Assembly: GCF_052055875.1 (NCBI RefSeq)
Contig: NZ_CP170508.1
Location: forward strand, 310,001 to 374,000
DNA length: 64,000 bases
Direction of reading: 5' to 3'
Origin: Methanosphaerula subterraneus
GTDB lineage: Archaea > Halobacteriota > Methanomicrobia > Methanomicrobiales > Methanospirillaceae
Shown here: one piece after another, positions 1-9,304 of the stretch
Position numbering within the stretch: position 1 is the stretch's first letter
Layout: every line of letters begins with the position of its first letter
Notes under the pieces: model-generated
The model's input: only the letters and a program-made list of their open reading frames with translations
Told to the model about the DNA's origin: nothing
Database searches by the model: none
Position numbers and translations under genes: made by a program

Positions 1-795
<795 letters not shown>

Positions 796-890
796 TAGTA
801 CTTGCAACTTGAGTTGAACCCAGACGAAATCTGGAGTGCTAAACCATTATTTTTATTACTAATCTGAGTAATAAAAATATACACACGGCT

Positions 891-962
891 GCCAAGGTGG
901 CGGAGCGGCCACGCGGCTGATTGCAGATCAGCTACACTCCGGTTCAAATCCGGACCTTGGCT
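891..962 (+). tRNA. tRNA-Cys (anticodon GCA)
   Basis: A full cloverleaf can be drawn. The acceptor stem GCCAAGG (891-897) pairs with CCTTGGC (955-961). The anticodon arm gctga/tcagc (916-920, 928-932) encloses a loop with anticodon GCA at 923-925, and the T arm reads ccggttcaaatccgg. Position 962 is T, the U73 discriminator expected for tRNA-Cys. No intron and no encoded CCA. It lies between 23S and 5S rRNA. Confidence 0.95.
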
Positions 963-966
963 TTGG

Positions 967-1091
967 GTAATAGCGGCCATAGCAGCTGGGAAACACCTGG
1001 ACCCATTCCGAACCCAGAAGTTAAGCCAGTTCACGTACTATATTGTACTGAGGTACGCGAGTCCTCGGGAACTATAATACGCTGCTATTAC
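967..1091 (+). rRNA. 5S ribosomal RNA, copy 1
   Basis: About 123-125 nt with typical archaeal 5S blocks: GGCGGCCATAGC-like 5' segment, the acctggacccattccgaaccc loop and the gtactgaggtacgcgagtcctcggg segment. The ends form a long terminal helix, gggtaatagc (965-974) pairing with gctattaccc (1084-1093). It lies four bases downstream of the tRNA-Cys gene, so it is probably part of the rRNA transcript. Confidence 0.93.
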
Positions 1092-1245
1092 CCTTCTTAT
1101 GCATCGAAAAGCATGCTGTTTTCATGAATTTTGTATTGTTCTCTCTTGAGAGTGACAACGCTTCGTATCCGTTCATTCGTACAGTCGACAGGTTTTTTCG
1201 AAGGGATATTTTTTCGTAATTGTTATTAATCATCATCCATCATCG

Positions 1246-1370
1246 GTACTGGCGGCCATAGCAATCGGGACACACCTGGACCCATGCCGAACCCAGAAGT
1301 TAAGCCGGTTTACGTCGTATGCTGTACTGAGGTACGCGAGTCCTCGGGAACCATACAGCGTTGCCAGTAT
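1246..1370 (+). rRNA. 5S ribosomal RNA, copy 2
   Basis: A second 5S gene about 155 bp after the first. The core is nearly the same, but the terminal helix differs: tactggc (1247-1253) pairs with gccagta (1363-1369) instead of the taatagc helix of copy 1. Several changes in the arms are compensatory or neutral, for example gttcacgtactatattgtactga in copy 1 against gtttacgtcgtatgctgtactga here. Both copies keep the conserved loops, so both look functional. Confidence 0.92.
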
Positions 1371-1557
1371 CGTTCTTATTCATAGCTGTTTTCACTGTGT
1401 GTGTTTTTTGGTAACGGTTGGAGGAGATGTTCCAGCCCGGGCCATCGTGATGTCCACTCATTCGTAGCGTAATTCTTTTCAGAGTGGATGTTTTTGTTTG
1501 AAAAATGTGAATTTCTGGAGTGATACCTATCGGTATTGTCTCATTTCCAAAACCGGA

Positions 1558-1953
1558 TCAGCCAGTTTCTGTCTTCTTTCGGTAATCCTCTATCGCCTTG
1601 TGCAGTGCGTCTGCTGCGAGGTTGGAGCAGTGCATCTTCCGCGGCGGCAGCCCATCAAGTTCATCGGCCACGTCCTGCCGGCTGATCTTCTCTGCCTCAT
1701 CGAGGGTCTTCCCCTTGGCCAGTTCGGTCACCATGCTCGCGGTTGCGATGGCCGATCCGCATCCAAATGTTTTGAACTTGATGTCCGTGATCACATCCTT
1801 CTCCACCTTGATGGAGACCTCCATCAGGTCCCCGCAGACTGGGTTGCCCACCTGGCCGACCCCGTCCGGATCGGCCACAGCCCCCACATTCCGCGGGTGC
1901 ATGAAATGGTCCATCACTTTCTCGGTATATCCGATCTGTGGTACGTCTTCCAT
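1558..1953 (-). CDS. iscU: Fe-S cluster assembly scaffold protein, IscU/NifU N-terminal type
   Basis: A 131-residue IscU-type scaffold on which [2Fe-2S] clusters are built before transfer to apo-proteins. The three ligand cysteines are in their usual contexts: Cys40 (NPVCGD), Cys65 (FGCGSA) and Cys109 (MHCSN). The N-terminal region YTEKVMDHFMHPRNVG is typical of the family. The start has a strong Shine-Dalgarno (aaaggaggagag before ATG). It follows the IscS-like gene by 11 bp and is the last gene of a tusA-dsrE-iscS-iscU set, so it should receive sulfur from that module. A lone NifU N-domain, without a C-terminal Nfu part. Confidence 0.93.
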   Translation of the reverse strand: MEDVPQIGYTEKVMDHFMHPRNVGAVADPDGVGQVGNPVCGDLMEVSIKVEKDVITDIKFKTFGCGSAIATASMVTELAKGKTLDEAEKISRQDVADELDGLPPRKMHCSNLAADALHKAIEDYRKKTETG

Positions 1954-1964
1954 TCTCTCCTCCT

Positions 1965-3119
1965 TTACATCGCGGTGATCTCCCGGAGGCGATCGACCGT
2001 CTTCTTCACTGCATCCACGACATACGGGATGTCCTCCCCCTGCGTCGACCGCCCGAGGGTCATGATCATCGATCCGTGCGCCTCTTCATGTTTGAGGCCG
2101 ATGGCCAGCAGCACATGCGACGGCTCCAGCGTCCGCGAACTGCAGGCCGAGCCGGTCGCGACCTGGATATTGAAGGCTGTATCCAGGTTCAGCAGAATAC
2201 TCTCCCCTTCGATTCGGCTGAACCGGAAACTGAGGTGACCCGGCAGTCGCTCTGTCGAATGACCGGTCAGGTACGAGTCTGGAATGGTGAGGATCTCCTG
2301 CCGGTATAACCTGGCGATCTGCTGCAGCCGCTCTCGTTCCCCTGCCATCTCCTCTCCTGCGATGACGGCCGCCTCCCCCATCCCGGCGATGGCGAAGAGG
2401 TTCTCGGTCCCCGATCGGATCCCATTCTCCTGCCCCCCGCCGGGAAGTATCGTCTGCACCTTCACCCCTCTCCGGATGTAGAGGGCTGCGGCCCCTCGGG
2501 GCCCAGAGAGATCATTGGAGGAGATGGTCAGCAGGTCGACCCCGTCCTTCTGGACATCGATCGGGATCTTGCCGGCCGCCGCTGTCGCATTTACGTGCAG
2601 GTACTGCCCCCGCTCATGCACGATCTCACCGATCTCACGAATCGGTTCGATCGTACCGATCTCATCACTGGCATAGTTGATGGAGGTCACCACGGTCTCC
2701 TTCGTCACCAGGTCTGCCAGTGTTTCAAGATCGACGACCCCGCTGGCGTCGACCGGCACTGTCTCATACTGGTACCCGCTCTTCTGGAGTTCCTTCATCG
2801 GGTTCAAAACCGAGACGTGTTCGATGACGCTTGAAACCACCTTCTGCCCGGCCTGCCTGTTCCGCAGCGCGGTCCCCCGGATGGCCAGGTTGTTGGACTC
2901 TGTGGCACTGCCGGTGAAGATGATGGTGGCCGGACTCTCGGCGTTGATGAGGGAGGCGACCTTTCCCCGTGCATGCTCCAGCGCCCTCCTGGCATCGAGG
3001 CCCATCGAGTAGAGCGTGGACGGGTTGCCGTACTCCTTGGAGAGGAACGGAACCGCGAACGCGACCACCCGCGGGTCGACGGGCGATGCAGATGCATGGT
3101 CGAGATATATCCGCTTCAT
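1965..3119 (-). CDS. IscS/NifS-like cysteine desulfurase homologue lacking the PLP-binding lysine
   Basis: A 384-residue fold-type I aminotransferase-V protein of the IscS/NifS family, which normally removes sulfur from cysteine using PLP and passes it to IscU. His101 (IEHVSV) and the mobile-loop Cys326 (GSACSSRTLEPS) are kept. The Schiff-base segment, however, reads SSNDLSGPRG, so the usual His-Lys pair is Asn202-Asp203, and the Asp that contacts the pyridine nitrogen is Asn177 (HVNATAAAGK). It therefore should not bind PLP in the normal way. The Archaeoglobus fulgidus IscS is known to have Asp at the lysine position and to act with IscU without desulfurase activity, and this protein looks like that type. 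Start supported by ggag ahead of ATG. Confidence 0.9.
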   Translation of the reverse strand: MKRIYLDHASASPVDPRVVAFAVPFLSKEYGNPSTLYSMGLDARRALEHARGKVASLINAESPATIIFTGSATESNNLAIRGTALRNRQAGQKVVSSVIEHVSVLNPMKELQKSGYQYETVPVDASGVVDLETLADLVTKETVVTSINYASDEIGTIEPIREIGEIVHERGQYLHVNATAAAGKIPIDVQKDGVDLLTISSNDLSGPRGAAALYIRRGVKVQTILPGGGQENGIRSGTENLFAIAGMGEAAVIAGEEMAGERERLQQIARLYRQEILTIPDSYLTGHSTERLPGHLSFRFSRIEGESILLNLDTAFNIQVATGSACSSRTLEPSHVLLAIGLKHEEAHGSMIMTLGRSTQGEDIPYVVDAVKKTVDRLREITAM

Positions 3120-3132
3120 GGCTTCTCCATCT

Positions 3133-3495
3133 TCAGAAGGTGAGGACGGCGTCGGCGTCCAGCGCGAGATCGTTCAATGTCGCCGCCCCGCCGATCGTCG
3201 CCTGCTCGATGAAATCGCCCCTGGGTATCCCCAGCAACTGGGTGCTCTGTTCGCAGACATAGAACTGCACGCCAGCAGACGACGCCTGTTCGATCACCTT
3301 GTCCAGGTGCGGGAACGAGCCGATCTGGATCTTCTCCGCCTCCCCCTTCTTCATCACCAGGATCCCCTTGATCATAAAGAATATGCTCGCGTCGACATCC
3401 ATCGCCCGTGCCGTGCTCCCCAGGACAAAGGGCGAATAGAGCCGCTCCGGCGTGTCGGGCCCGCTTGTCTGCACATACAGAATCTTCGTCGTCAT
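3133..3495 (-). CDS. DsrE/DsrF-like sulfur relay family protein
   Basis: A 120-residue cytoplasmic protein of the DsrE/DsrF/TusD superfamily, whose members carry sulfur as a persulfide on a conserved cysteine. The N-terminal strand KILYVQTSGPD, the FFMIKGILVM segment and the VQFYVCEQS block with a single Cys match that family. Its ATG overlaps the TusA stop codon by 4 bp (ATGA) and it lies 13 bp before the IscS-like gene, so translation is probably coupled and the proteins probably work in one sulfur relay. The precise partner and substrate cannot be read from sequence. Confidence 0.8.
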   Translation of the reverse strand: MTTKILYVQTSGPDTPERLYSPFVLGSTARAMDVDASIFFMIKGILVMKKGEAEKIQIGSFPHLDKVIEQASSAGVQFYVCEQSTQLLGIPRGDFIEQATIGGAATLNDLALDADAVLTF

Positions 3496-3734
3496 TTCAC
3501 TCTCCTGATGTAAAAGGTCATCACTCCTCCGGTCTTTTCGAATTTGATCACCTCATGTCCGGTCCTCTTCGCCCAGCGGAGAATGTCCTCCTCCGCCGCC
3601 GGATCGTCGGCCTCCATCTTCAGCACCTGCCCGATCCCGATCTTCTCGATCTCCTCCCTGGTCATCGATATCGGCATCGGACAGAAGAAGCCGACGCAAT
3701 CCAGTTCTGCATCTGCCTGAATCTCACTGGACAT
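3492..3734 (-). CDS. tusA: TusA/SirA-like sulfur carrier protein
   Basis: An 80-residue TusA-type sulfurtransferase domain. The signature CPMP (Cys18-Pro-Met-Pro) follows an LDCVGFF strand that carries an extra Cys13, and the C-terminal half (GQVLKMEADDPAAEEDI...HEVIKFEKTGGVMTFYI) matches the family fold. The start at 3734 is preferred because it has ggaggg nine bases upstream; an upstream in-frame start at 3761 would add MTSRGGIPV and lacks such a site. First gene of the sulfur/Fe-S operon. TusA proteins accept persulfide sulfur from a desulfurase, which is notable because the IscS-like gene here seems PLP-free. Confidence 0.87.
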   Translation of the reverse strand: MSSEIQADAELDCVGFFCPMPISMTREEIEKIGIGQVLKMEADDPAAEEDILRWAKRTGHEVIKFEKTGGVMTFYIRRVK

Positions 3735-3846
3735 TACTGGTATCCCTCCTCGACTGGTCACTACTATGCTCTCATGTGGATGGTCTGTTCCCCTACTCTT
3801 CTGGTATAGTTAAAAAAGTATCGGGGAGGTGCTGCAGGCCTGGTAT

Positions 3847-3891
3847 TTTTAGTACTACCTAAAACATTATTATTTAGGTCGACCTAAATAA
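3847..3891. promoter_or_regulatory. Palindromic operator of DtxR/IdeR type over the regulator promoter
   Basis: A perfect 22-bp palindrome at 3870-3891 has half-sites TTATTTAGGTC and GACCTAAATAA. A second, imperfect dyad (TTTTAGTAC..CTAAAA) lies at 3847-3864. The core TTTAGGT-n-ACCTAAA resembles known DtxR/IdeR boxes. The palindrome ends 8 bp before the DtxR-FeoA start codon and overlaps the likely TATA element, as no Shine-Dalgarno is present and the mRNA is probably leaderless. Metal-loaded regulator bound here should block transcription of its own feoA-feoB genes, and it might also affect the divergent sulfur operon (inference). Confidence 0.75.
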
Positions 3892-3899
3892 CCAGTACA

Positions 3900-4616
3900 A
3901 TGGCACAGGAACAGGTCGAGGAGTACCTCGAAACGATCTATGACCTTGAGAATCGGGACGGTTCGGCAAAGACGACCGCGATTGCTCACTGCCTGAAGGT
4001 TGCGCCGGCGAGCGTAACCGAGGCGCTGAAGAGCCTTTCAGAGCGGGGCCTCGTCAGGTACGAACCCTACCGGGGAGCGACCCTGACTGGAGAAGGGAGA
4101 ACGATCGCAACGACCATCAAGCGCCGTCACCGGCTCCTCGAGGTGTTCCTGACCGATATCCTCCATATCAACCGGGAGAAGGTCCATGACGAGGCCTGCA
4201 GAATGGAACATACCATCTCCGGGGAGACAGAGGATGCTCTCTGCCGGCTGCTGGAGGCCCCCGGTCGGTGCCCGCACGGGAGCCCGATCGATCCCTGCAA
4301 TAGAGCGATCGGGGACTGCACCGAATGCGCTGCGGCTGCTGAGAGCGCCGCATCGACACCACCCCGGACCAGGAACGTGATCCCGATCACCGATCTGGGG
4401 CCAGAACAGCAGGGTCGGATCGCATTCATTCGGGGAGACCAGAAGGTCGTGCAGCGCCTCTCCGACCTCGGGCTCACCCTTGGGACCTGCGTGGCCGTAA
4501 CCCGAAAGACCGCTATGGAAGGGCCTGTCGAGGTCTCTGTCCGGAGGACCAAACTTGCGATCGATCATGCCATCGCCGAGAAGATCTTTGTCGACGCACC
4601 GGGAGTTGAGAAATGA
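3900..4616 (+). CDS. DtxR-family metal-dependent repressor fused to a FeoA domain
   Basis: A 238-residue regulator. Residues ~1-65 form the DtxR winged helix (QVEEYLETIYDLENR...SVTEALKSLSERGLV), ~65-140 the metal-binding dimerisation part (RRHRLLEVFLTDILHI...DEACRMEH, with CPHG), and ~160-235 a FeoA/SH3-like domain (RLSDLGLTLGTCVAVTRKTAMEGPVEVSVRRTKLAIDHAIAEKIFV). It probably senses Fe2+ and represses iron uptake. Its stop overlaps the feoB start (ATGA at 4613-4616), and a palindromic operator precedes it, which supports autoregulated iron control. There is no separate feoA gene here, so the fused domain may also serve FeoB. Confidence 0.92.
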   Translation: MAQEQVEEYLETIYDLENRDGSAKTTAIAHCLKVAPASVTEALKSLSERGLVRYEPYRGATLTGEGRTIATTIKRRHRLLEVFLTDILHINREKVHDEACRMEHTISGETEDALCRLLEAPGRCPHGSPIDPCNRAIGDCTECAAAAESAASTPPRTRNVIPITDLGPEQQGRIAFIRGDQKVVQRLSDLGLTLGTCVAVTRKTAMEGPVEVSVRRTKLAIDHAIAEKIFVDAPGVEK

Positions 4617-6601
4617 GCGGCTGCGGAGGATGCAAGGGGTGTACACCCAAGGGGGTCGGCAATGTTAAGGATGCAGAGTACACGGTAGCGCTCGCCGGGA
4701 ACGCCAATGTCGGCAAGAGCGCGACCTTCAACCACCTGACCGGCGTCGACCAGATCATCGGGAACTGGCCGGGGAAGACCGTTGAACGGGCGGAGGGGCT
4801 GCTGGTGCATAAGGGGCACCGGATCCGGGTGGTCGACCTGCCCGGCATCTACTCCTTCTCCACGTACTCGATGGAGGAGCTCGTCTCGCGGGAGTTCATC
4901 GCCCTCGAGCACCCGGATGCGGTGGTCAACGTGATCGATGCCTCGGCCTTGGAGCGGAACCTCTTCTTTACGATCCAGCTGATGGAACTGGCACCGCCTC
5001 TCATGGTTGCGGTCAATCAGATCGATCTCGCGGAGAAGAAGGGGCTCACCATCGATGTGGAGAAACTCTCAACGATCCTCGGCGTTCCGGTGGTGTCGAC
5101 CGTGGCCATCAGGGGGAAAGGGATCTCGTCGCTCACCGACGCGATCCTCGACCTTCTGCACGACCGGCCGGTGCCCCCGGTGCTCCGCTATGGGAAAGAG
5201 ATCGAGGAGCGGATAGCCCGGATCGTCTCCCTGCTCGGTCCGGTCTCGACGCCGTACCCCGCCCGATGGACGGCGATCAAACTGCTCGAACGCGATCCCG
5301 ACATGGTCCGGATCGTCGGTGCAGAGGACGCTTCGATCGTTCTGGAGGCTGACCGGCTGGCCCGGGAGATTGAAGAGATCCATGGCGAGTCGGTATCAGT
5401 GGTGATCACGGCCGAGCGATACCAGATCGCAGACCGGATCGCCGCAGAGGTTATCACGGTGCAGACACCCCCGAACGGTCTGCAGAAGAAGAGCCTGACC
5501 GACCGGATCGACCAGGTAGCCCTCCACCCGGTCCTCGGGTACTTCGGGGTGATCGGCGTGATCGGTGGCCTCCTGGTCTGGACCTTCCTGATAGGGGCCC
5601 CGATATCGGCGTTCATCACCTCGTTCCTCACCCAGTTCGAACAGTACGAACCGGTGATCACCGGCCCGGTCACCGACATCCTCTGGAACGGTGTCTTCAC
5701 CGGGTTCCTGGCGGGCGTGACCCTGATCATCCCGTATGTCCTCCCGTTCTACCTGATTCTCGCCGTGATCGAGGACTCCGGCTACCTGACCCGCATCTCG
5801 GTGATGCTCGATCGGGGAATGCACAAGCTCGGGCTGCACGGCAAGGCGATCATTCCGCTGATCCTCGGGTACGGGTGCAATGTCCCGGCCATCTACTCCT
5901 GCCGGATCATGGAGTCGCCGAAACAGAAACTGCTCGCGGCGTTTCTCGTGACCCTCGTCCCGTGCACGGCCCGGACCGTCGTGATCCTCGGACTGGTGGC
6001 CGCGTTCGTAAACATCTGGTGGGCGCTCGCCCTCTATGTATTCGACATCCTGCTGATCCTCGTGGTCGGAAGAGTGGCCTTCAAGGCGGTGCCCGGCGAA
6101 TCGGTCGGGCTGATCATGGAGATGCCGGACTACCATGTCCCGTCGCTCCGGGTGGTGCTGAAGCAGACCTGGGCCAGAACAAAATCGCTGATCTGGGTCG
6201 TCTTCCCTGCCTACATCGTCGGCAGTGCCGTGCTCCAGGGGTTCTATGCAGCCGGCCTCCTCGACCCGGTGAACGCCCTGCTCGCCCCGATCACCACGCT
6301 CTGGCTCGGGCTGCCGGCGGTCGTCGGGATCACGCTCATCTTCGGGATCGTCAGAAAGGAACTGACGATCCTGACGCTCGCCGTGATCTTTCAGACGACG
6401 AACTTCGCCGCCATCATGTCCCCGGTACAGCTGATCGTGCTGGCCCTCGTCTCGATGCTCTACATCCCCTGCATCTCCGCCATCTTCGCGCTGGCCTCGG
6501 AGTTTGGGTGGAGGCGGGCGCTCGCCATCACCGGGACCGAGATCGCGCTGGCCATCGTCCTCGGCGGGCTCGCGTACCGGGCGCTCGGGCTGTTCATGTG
6601 A
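4613..6601 (+). CDS. feoB: Ferrous iron transporter FeoB
   Basis: A 662-residue FeoB: an N-terminal cytosolic G-protein domain and a C-terminal Gate/NFeoB membrane part. G1 is GNANVGKS (residues 29-36), G3 is in DLPGIYSFS and G4 is NQID. Two Gate domains are visible (GYGCNVPAIYSCRIMES and PCTARTVVILG; then FGIVRKELTILTLAVIF). It imports Fe2+ across the cytoplasmic membrane. The first residues form an extra MSGCGGCKGC motif (Cys4, Cys7, Cys10) ahead of G1, a possible metal-binding extension. Translationally coupled to the DtxR-FeoA gene. Confidence 0.96.
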   Translation: MSGCGGCKGCTPKGVGNVKDAEYTVALAGNANVGKSATFNHLTGVDQIIGNWPGKTVERAEGLLVHKGHRIRVVDLPGIYSFSTYSMEELVSREFIALEHPDAVVNVIDASALERNLFFTIQLMELAPPLMVAVNQIDLAEKKGLTIDVEKLSTILGVPVVSTVAIRGKGISSLTDAILDLLHDRPVPPVLRYGKEIEERIARIVSLLGPVSTPYPARWTAIKLLERDPDMVRIVGAEDASIVLEADRLAREIEEIHGESVSVVITAERYQIADRIAAEVITVQTPPNGLQKKSLTDRIDQVALHPVLGYFGVIGVIGGLLVWTFLIGAPISAFITSFLTQFEQYEPVITGPVTDILWNGVFTGFLAGVTLIIPYVLPFYLILAVIEDSGYLTRISVMLDRGMHKLGLHGKAIIPLILGYGCNVPAIYSCRIMESPKQKLLAAFLVTLVPCTARTVVILGLVAAFVNIWWALALYVFDILLILVVGRVAFKAVPGESVGLIMEMPDYHVPSLRVVLKQTWARTKSLIWVVFPAYIVGSAVLQGFYAAGLLDPVNALLAPITTLWLGLPAVVGITLIFGIVRKELTILTLAVIFQTTNFAAIMSPVQLIVLALVSMLYIPCISAIFALASEFGWRRALAITGTEIALAIVLGGLAYRALGLFM

Positions 6602-6634
6602 GGGGTGGTGCTCCAATCCCCCTCCTCCCTCACA

Positions 6635-6674
6635 AGACCTATCTGGTCTGACCGCGAAACCAGACAGACTGGTT
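6635..6674 (+). other. Two small stem-loops between feoB and the P-type ATPase gene
   Basis: AGACC-TATCT-GGTCT (6635-6649) and AACCAG-ACAGA-CTGGTT (6658-6674) are two short hairpins in the 115-bp spacer. They share the CCAGAC core. No T-tract follows either, so they are not clear terminators. They could stabilise or process the feoB mRNA end, or be chance. Confidence 0.3.
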
Positions 6675-6715
6675 ACTATGTATACCAATCCACGCTGGTC
6701 TATGAAGGGGATCAG

Positions 6716-9295
6716 ATGAGAACCCCTGTCCTGGCCCCGTACGATGACCTGATCTCCATCACCGGCGATCAGGGTCTTCCTCTCTCCCGTATCGAGGAGA
6801 TGCGCCGGAAGTACGGGGTCAACACGATCACCCCTCCTCCCCGGGAGCCGCTCTGGAGACAGTACCTCCGAAAGTATGACGACCCCATCATCAAGATCCT
6901 CCTCTTCGCTGTCGCCCTCTCCGCCCTCGTCTCCATCATCAGAGGAGAGGGGCTGCTGGACACCATCGGGATCGTCATCGCGGTCCTCCTCTCGACCCTG
7001 ATCGCATTTCTCAACGAATACCGGAGCAGTAAAGAGTTCGAACTGCTCAATGCACACCGCGACGACCTGGCGATCAAGGTAGTCCGGGACGGCCACCCCG
7101 TCTCAGTGCCTTCCCGCGAGATCGTGGTCGGGGACCTGGTCCTGCTCGAGGCCGGCGACGGGATACCGGCCGATGGCTGGGTCGTCTCAACCGACGATCT
7201 CGCCTCCGACGAATCGGCCTTCACCGGGGAGACCGAACCGGTCGCGAAAGGGGTTAAGGATCGCCTGCTGAAAGGGGCGCTGGTCACCGCCGGCAAGGGT
7301 CGGATGATCGCAGGGGCGGTCGGGGACTCGGCAGAGATGGGCGTGATCGCCGCCTCGCTGGGGATCGATCATGCGACCCTGACACCGCTCGAACAGAAAC
7401 TGGAAGCGCTCGCCCGCATCATCAGTTCTTTTGGGTACTCCATGGCCGTACTGGTCTTCTGCACCCTGCTCGTCCGCGGTATCATCCTCGGTGAGATCAC
7501 CGGGCTGACCATAACCTCAGTTGATGTCATCCTCCATGATGTGATGCTCGCCGTGGTGATCGTCGTCGCCGCAGTCCCCGAAGGACTGCCGATGAGCGTC
7601 GCCCTCTCCCTCTCGCTGGCGATGCGGAAGATGGCGAAGGCGAACTGCCTGGTCCGCCGGCTGATCGCCTGTGAGACGATCGGTTCTGCCACGACCATCT
7701 GCACCGACAAGACCGGCACGCTGACCATGAACCAGATGGTGGTGATCGAGGCATCGATCAACAGGCCGGTTCACACCCGACGACTCCCGGAGACGCGGGC
7801 CGAATGGATCACGCTCAATGCCGCGGTGAACGGGACGGCGCATCTCGAGGAGCGGGACGATCGGGTGATCGTCATCGGGAACTCCACCGAGGGGGCGCTT
7901 CTCCGGTGGCTTCGGGAGCATGGGCTCGATTATCTCCAGATCCGGAGAGAGACCGACATCATCAGGCAGCACCTCTTCGACGGGAGACGGAAACGGATGT
8001 CCACCGTCATCTCCCGGGACGGCCGGTCCTGGCTTCTGGTGAAGGGTGCACCGGAGATCCTGGCTTCGCTCTGTATTCAGAGTCCGGACCTGGACGAGGT
8101 GCATGCCCTCGCATCCCGGGCGATGAGAACGCTTGCGTTCGCCCACAAGGAGATCATCGACGGTGACGAGACCGAGACCGGGCTGACCTGGGACGGGTAC
8201 GTCGGAATACGCGACCATCTCAGGGATAAGATCGCAGAGTCGGTCGCCACCTGCCAGCGGGCCGGCATCCGGGTCCGGATGGTCACCGGGGACAACGCCG
8301 AGACGGCCCGGGCCATCGCAGCGGAGGCGGGGATCATGCAGGGCGGGACGGTCATGACCGGCGAGGCGTTCCGTTCCCTCACCCCTGCAGAACAGGTCGG
8401 GGCTGCAGAGGAACTGGACGTGATGGCCAGGGCGGAACCCCTGGACAAACTGCTGCTCGTTTCGGCCCTCCAGAAGACCGGGGCCGTCGTCGCCGTCACC
8501 GGTGACGGCACCAACGACGCTCCGGCGCTCAAGCATGCCGATGTGGGGCTGGCTATGGGGATCGCCGGCACCGAGGTGGCGCGGGAGGCGAGCGACATCA
8601 TTCTCCTCGACGATTCGTTCGCCACGATCACCAGTGCCGTCTGGTGGGGACGATCGCTCTACGAGAACATCCAGCGGTTCGTCCTCTTCCAGCTGACTCT
8701 CAACTTCAGTGCCTGTATCCTGATCTTCATTGCCCCGCTCCTCGGGTTACCGGAACCCTTCACTATCATCCAGGTGCTCTGGATCAACCTGATCATGGAC
8801 ACGCTCGCAGCCTTCGCCCTCTGTTCGGAGGCCCCCCATCCCGAACTGATGAACAACCAGCCGATCTCGCATGACGCCCCGATCGTCACGCCGTTCATGT
8901 GGCTCTCGATCGCTGTCACCGGCCTCTTCCTGATCGCCGGCGGTCTGCTTCAACTGGCCACCGGGTTTCTGGGCGGGTCGACGCCGGCGGAGATCGGCAC
9001 GGTCTTCTTCGCGGCGTATATCTTCGCTGCGGTCTGGAACGGGATCAACTGCAGGGCGTTCGACGGGAAGATGCCCCCCTTCTTCCGGGGGAACCCGACC
9101 TTCTTTGCGGTGACCATCTTCATCGTCGCCGTCCAGGTGCTGATCGTCCAGTATGGTGGTGCATTCTTTGCGACCGTCCCGCTCTCCCTGGAACTGTGGG
9201 TGCGGGCCGGCGTGGTCTCGGCCTCGGTGCTGGTGGTCAGTCTTCTGCTCCGCCTCGGGTACCGGGTCCATAACGTTTATCTTTCCCCAAAATGA
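6716..9295 (+). CDS. Cation-transporting P-type ATPase, Ca2+ (PMCA/SERCA-like) type
   Basis: An 859-residue P2-type ATPase. It has an actuator domain (SDESAFTGETEPV), the M4 ion-site motif VVAAVPEGLPM, the phosphorylation motif CTDKTGTLTMNQM (Asp331), the nucleotide-binding KGAPE and the hinge VTGDGTNDAPALKHADVGLAMG. The PEGL motif and the M5-M6 sequences suggest Ca2+ rather than soft-metal specificity. The start at 6716 has aagggg upstream; starting at 6605 would add an unconvincing 37-residue leader. It lies 115 bp after feoB and may or may not share its transcript. It could be a Ca2+ or Mn2+ exporter, and the iron-locus context leaves the ion open. Confidence 0.9.
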   Translation: MRTPVLAPYDDLISITGDQGLPLSRIEEMRRKYGVNTITPPPREPLWRQYLRKYDDPIIKILLFAVALSALVSIIRGEGLLDTIGIVIAVLLSTLIAFLNEYRSSKEFELLNAHRDDLAIKVVRDGHPVSVPSREIVVGDLVLLEAGDGIPADGWVVSTDDLASDESAFTGETEPVAKGVKDRLLKGALVTAGKGRMIAGAVGDSAEMGVIAASLGIDHATLTPLEQKLEALARIISSFGYSMAVLVFCTLLVRGIILGEITGLTITSVDVILHDVMLAVVIVVAAVPEGLPMSVALSLSLAMRKMAKANCLVRRLIACETIGSATTICTDKTGTLTMNQMVVIEASINRPVHTRRLPETRAEWITLNAAVNGTAHLEERDDRVIVIGNSTEGALLRWLREHGLDYLQIRRETDIIRQHLFDGRRKRMSTVISRDGRSWLLVKGAPEILASLCIQSPDLDEVHALASRAMRTLAFAHKEIIDGDETETGLTWDGYVGIRDHLRDKIAESVATCQRAGIRVRMVTGDNAETARAIAAEAGIMQGGTVMTGEAFRSLTPAEQVGAAEELDVMARAEPLDKLLLVSALQKTGAVVAVTGDGTNDAPALKHADVGLAMGIAGTEVAREASDIILLDDSFATITSAVWWGRSLYENIQRFVLFQLTLNFSACILIFIAPLLGLPEPFTIIQVLWINLIMDTLAAFALCSEAPHPELMNNQPISHDAPIVTPFMWLSIAVTGLFLIAGGLLQLATGFLGGSTPAEIGTVFFAAYIFAAVWNGINCRAFDGKMPPFFRGNPTFFAVTIFIVAVQVLIVQYGGAFFATVPLSLELWVRAGVVSASVLVVSLLLRLGYRVHNVYLSPK

Positions 9296-9304
9296 CGATT
9301 ATCC

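Noticed and set aside
5396..7096. Long minus-strand open frame antisense to feoB and the ATPase (566 codons)
   Set aside because: Acidic/Arg-rich shadow translation of GC-rich coding DNA; it lies opposite two well-supported genes.
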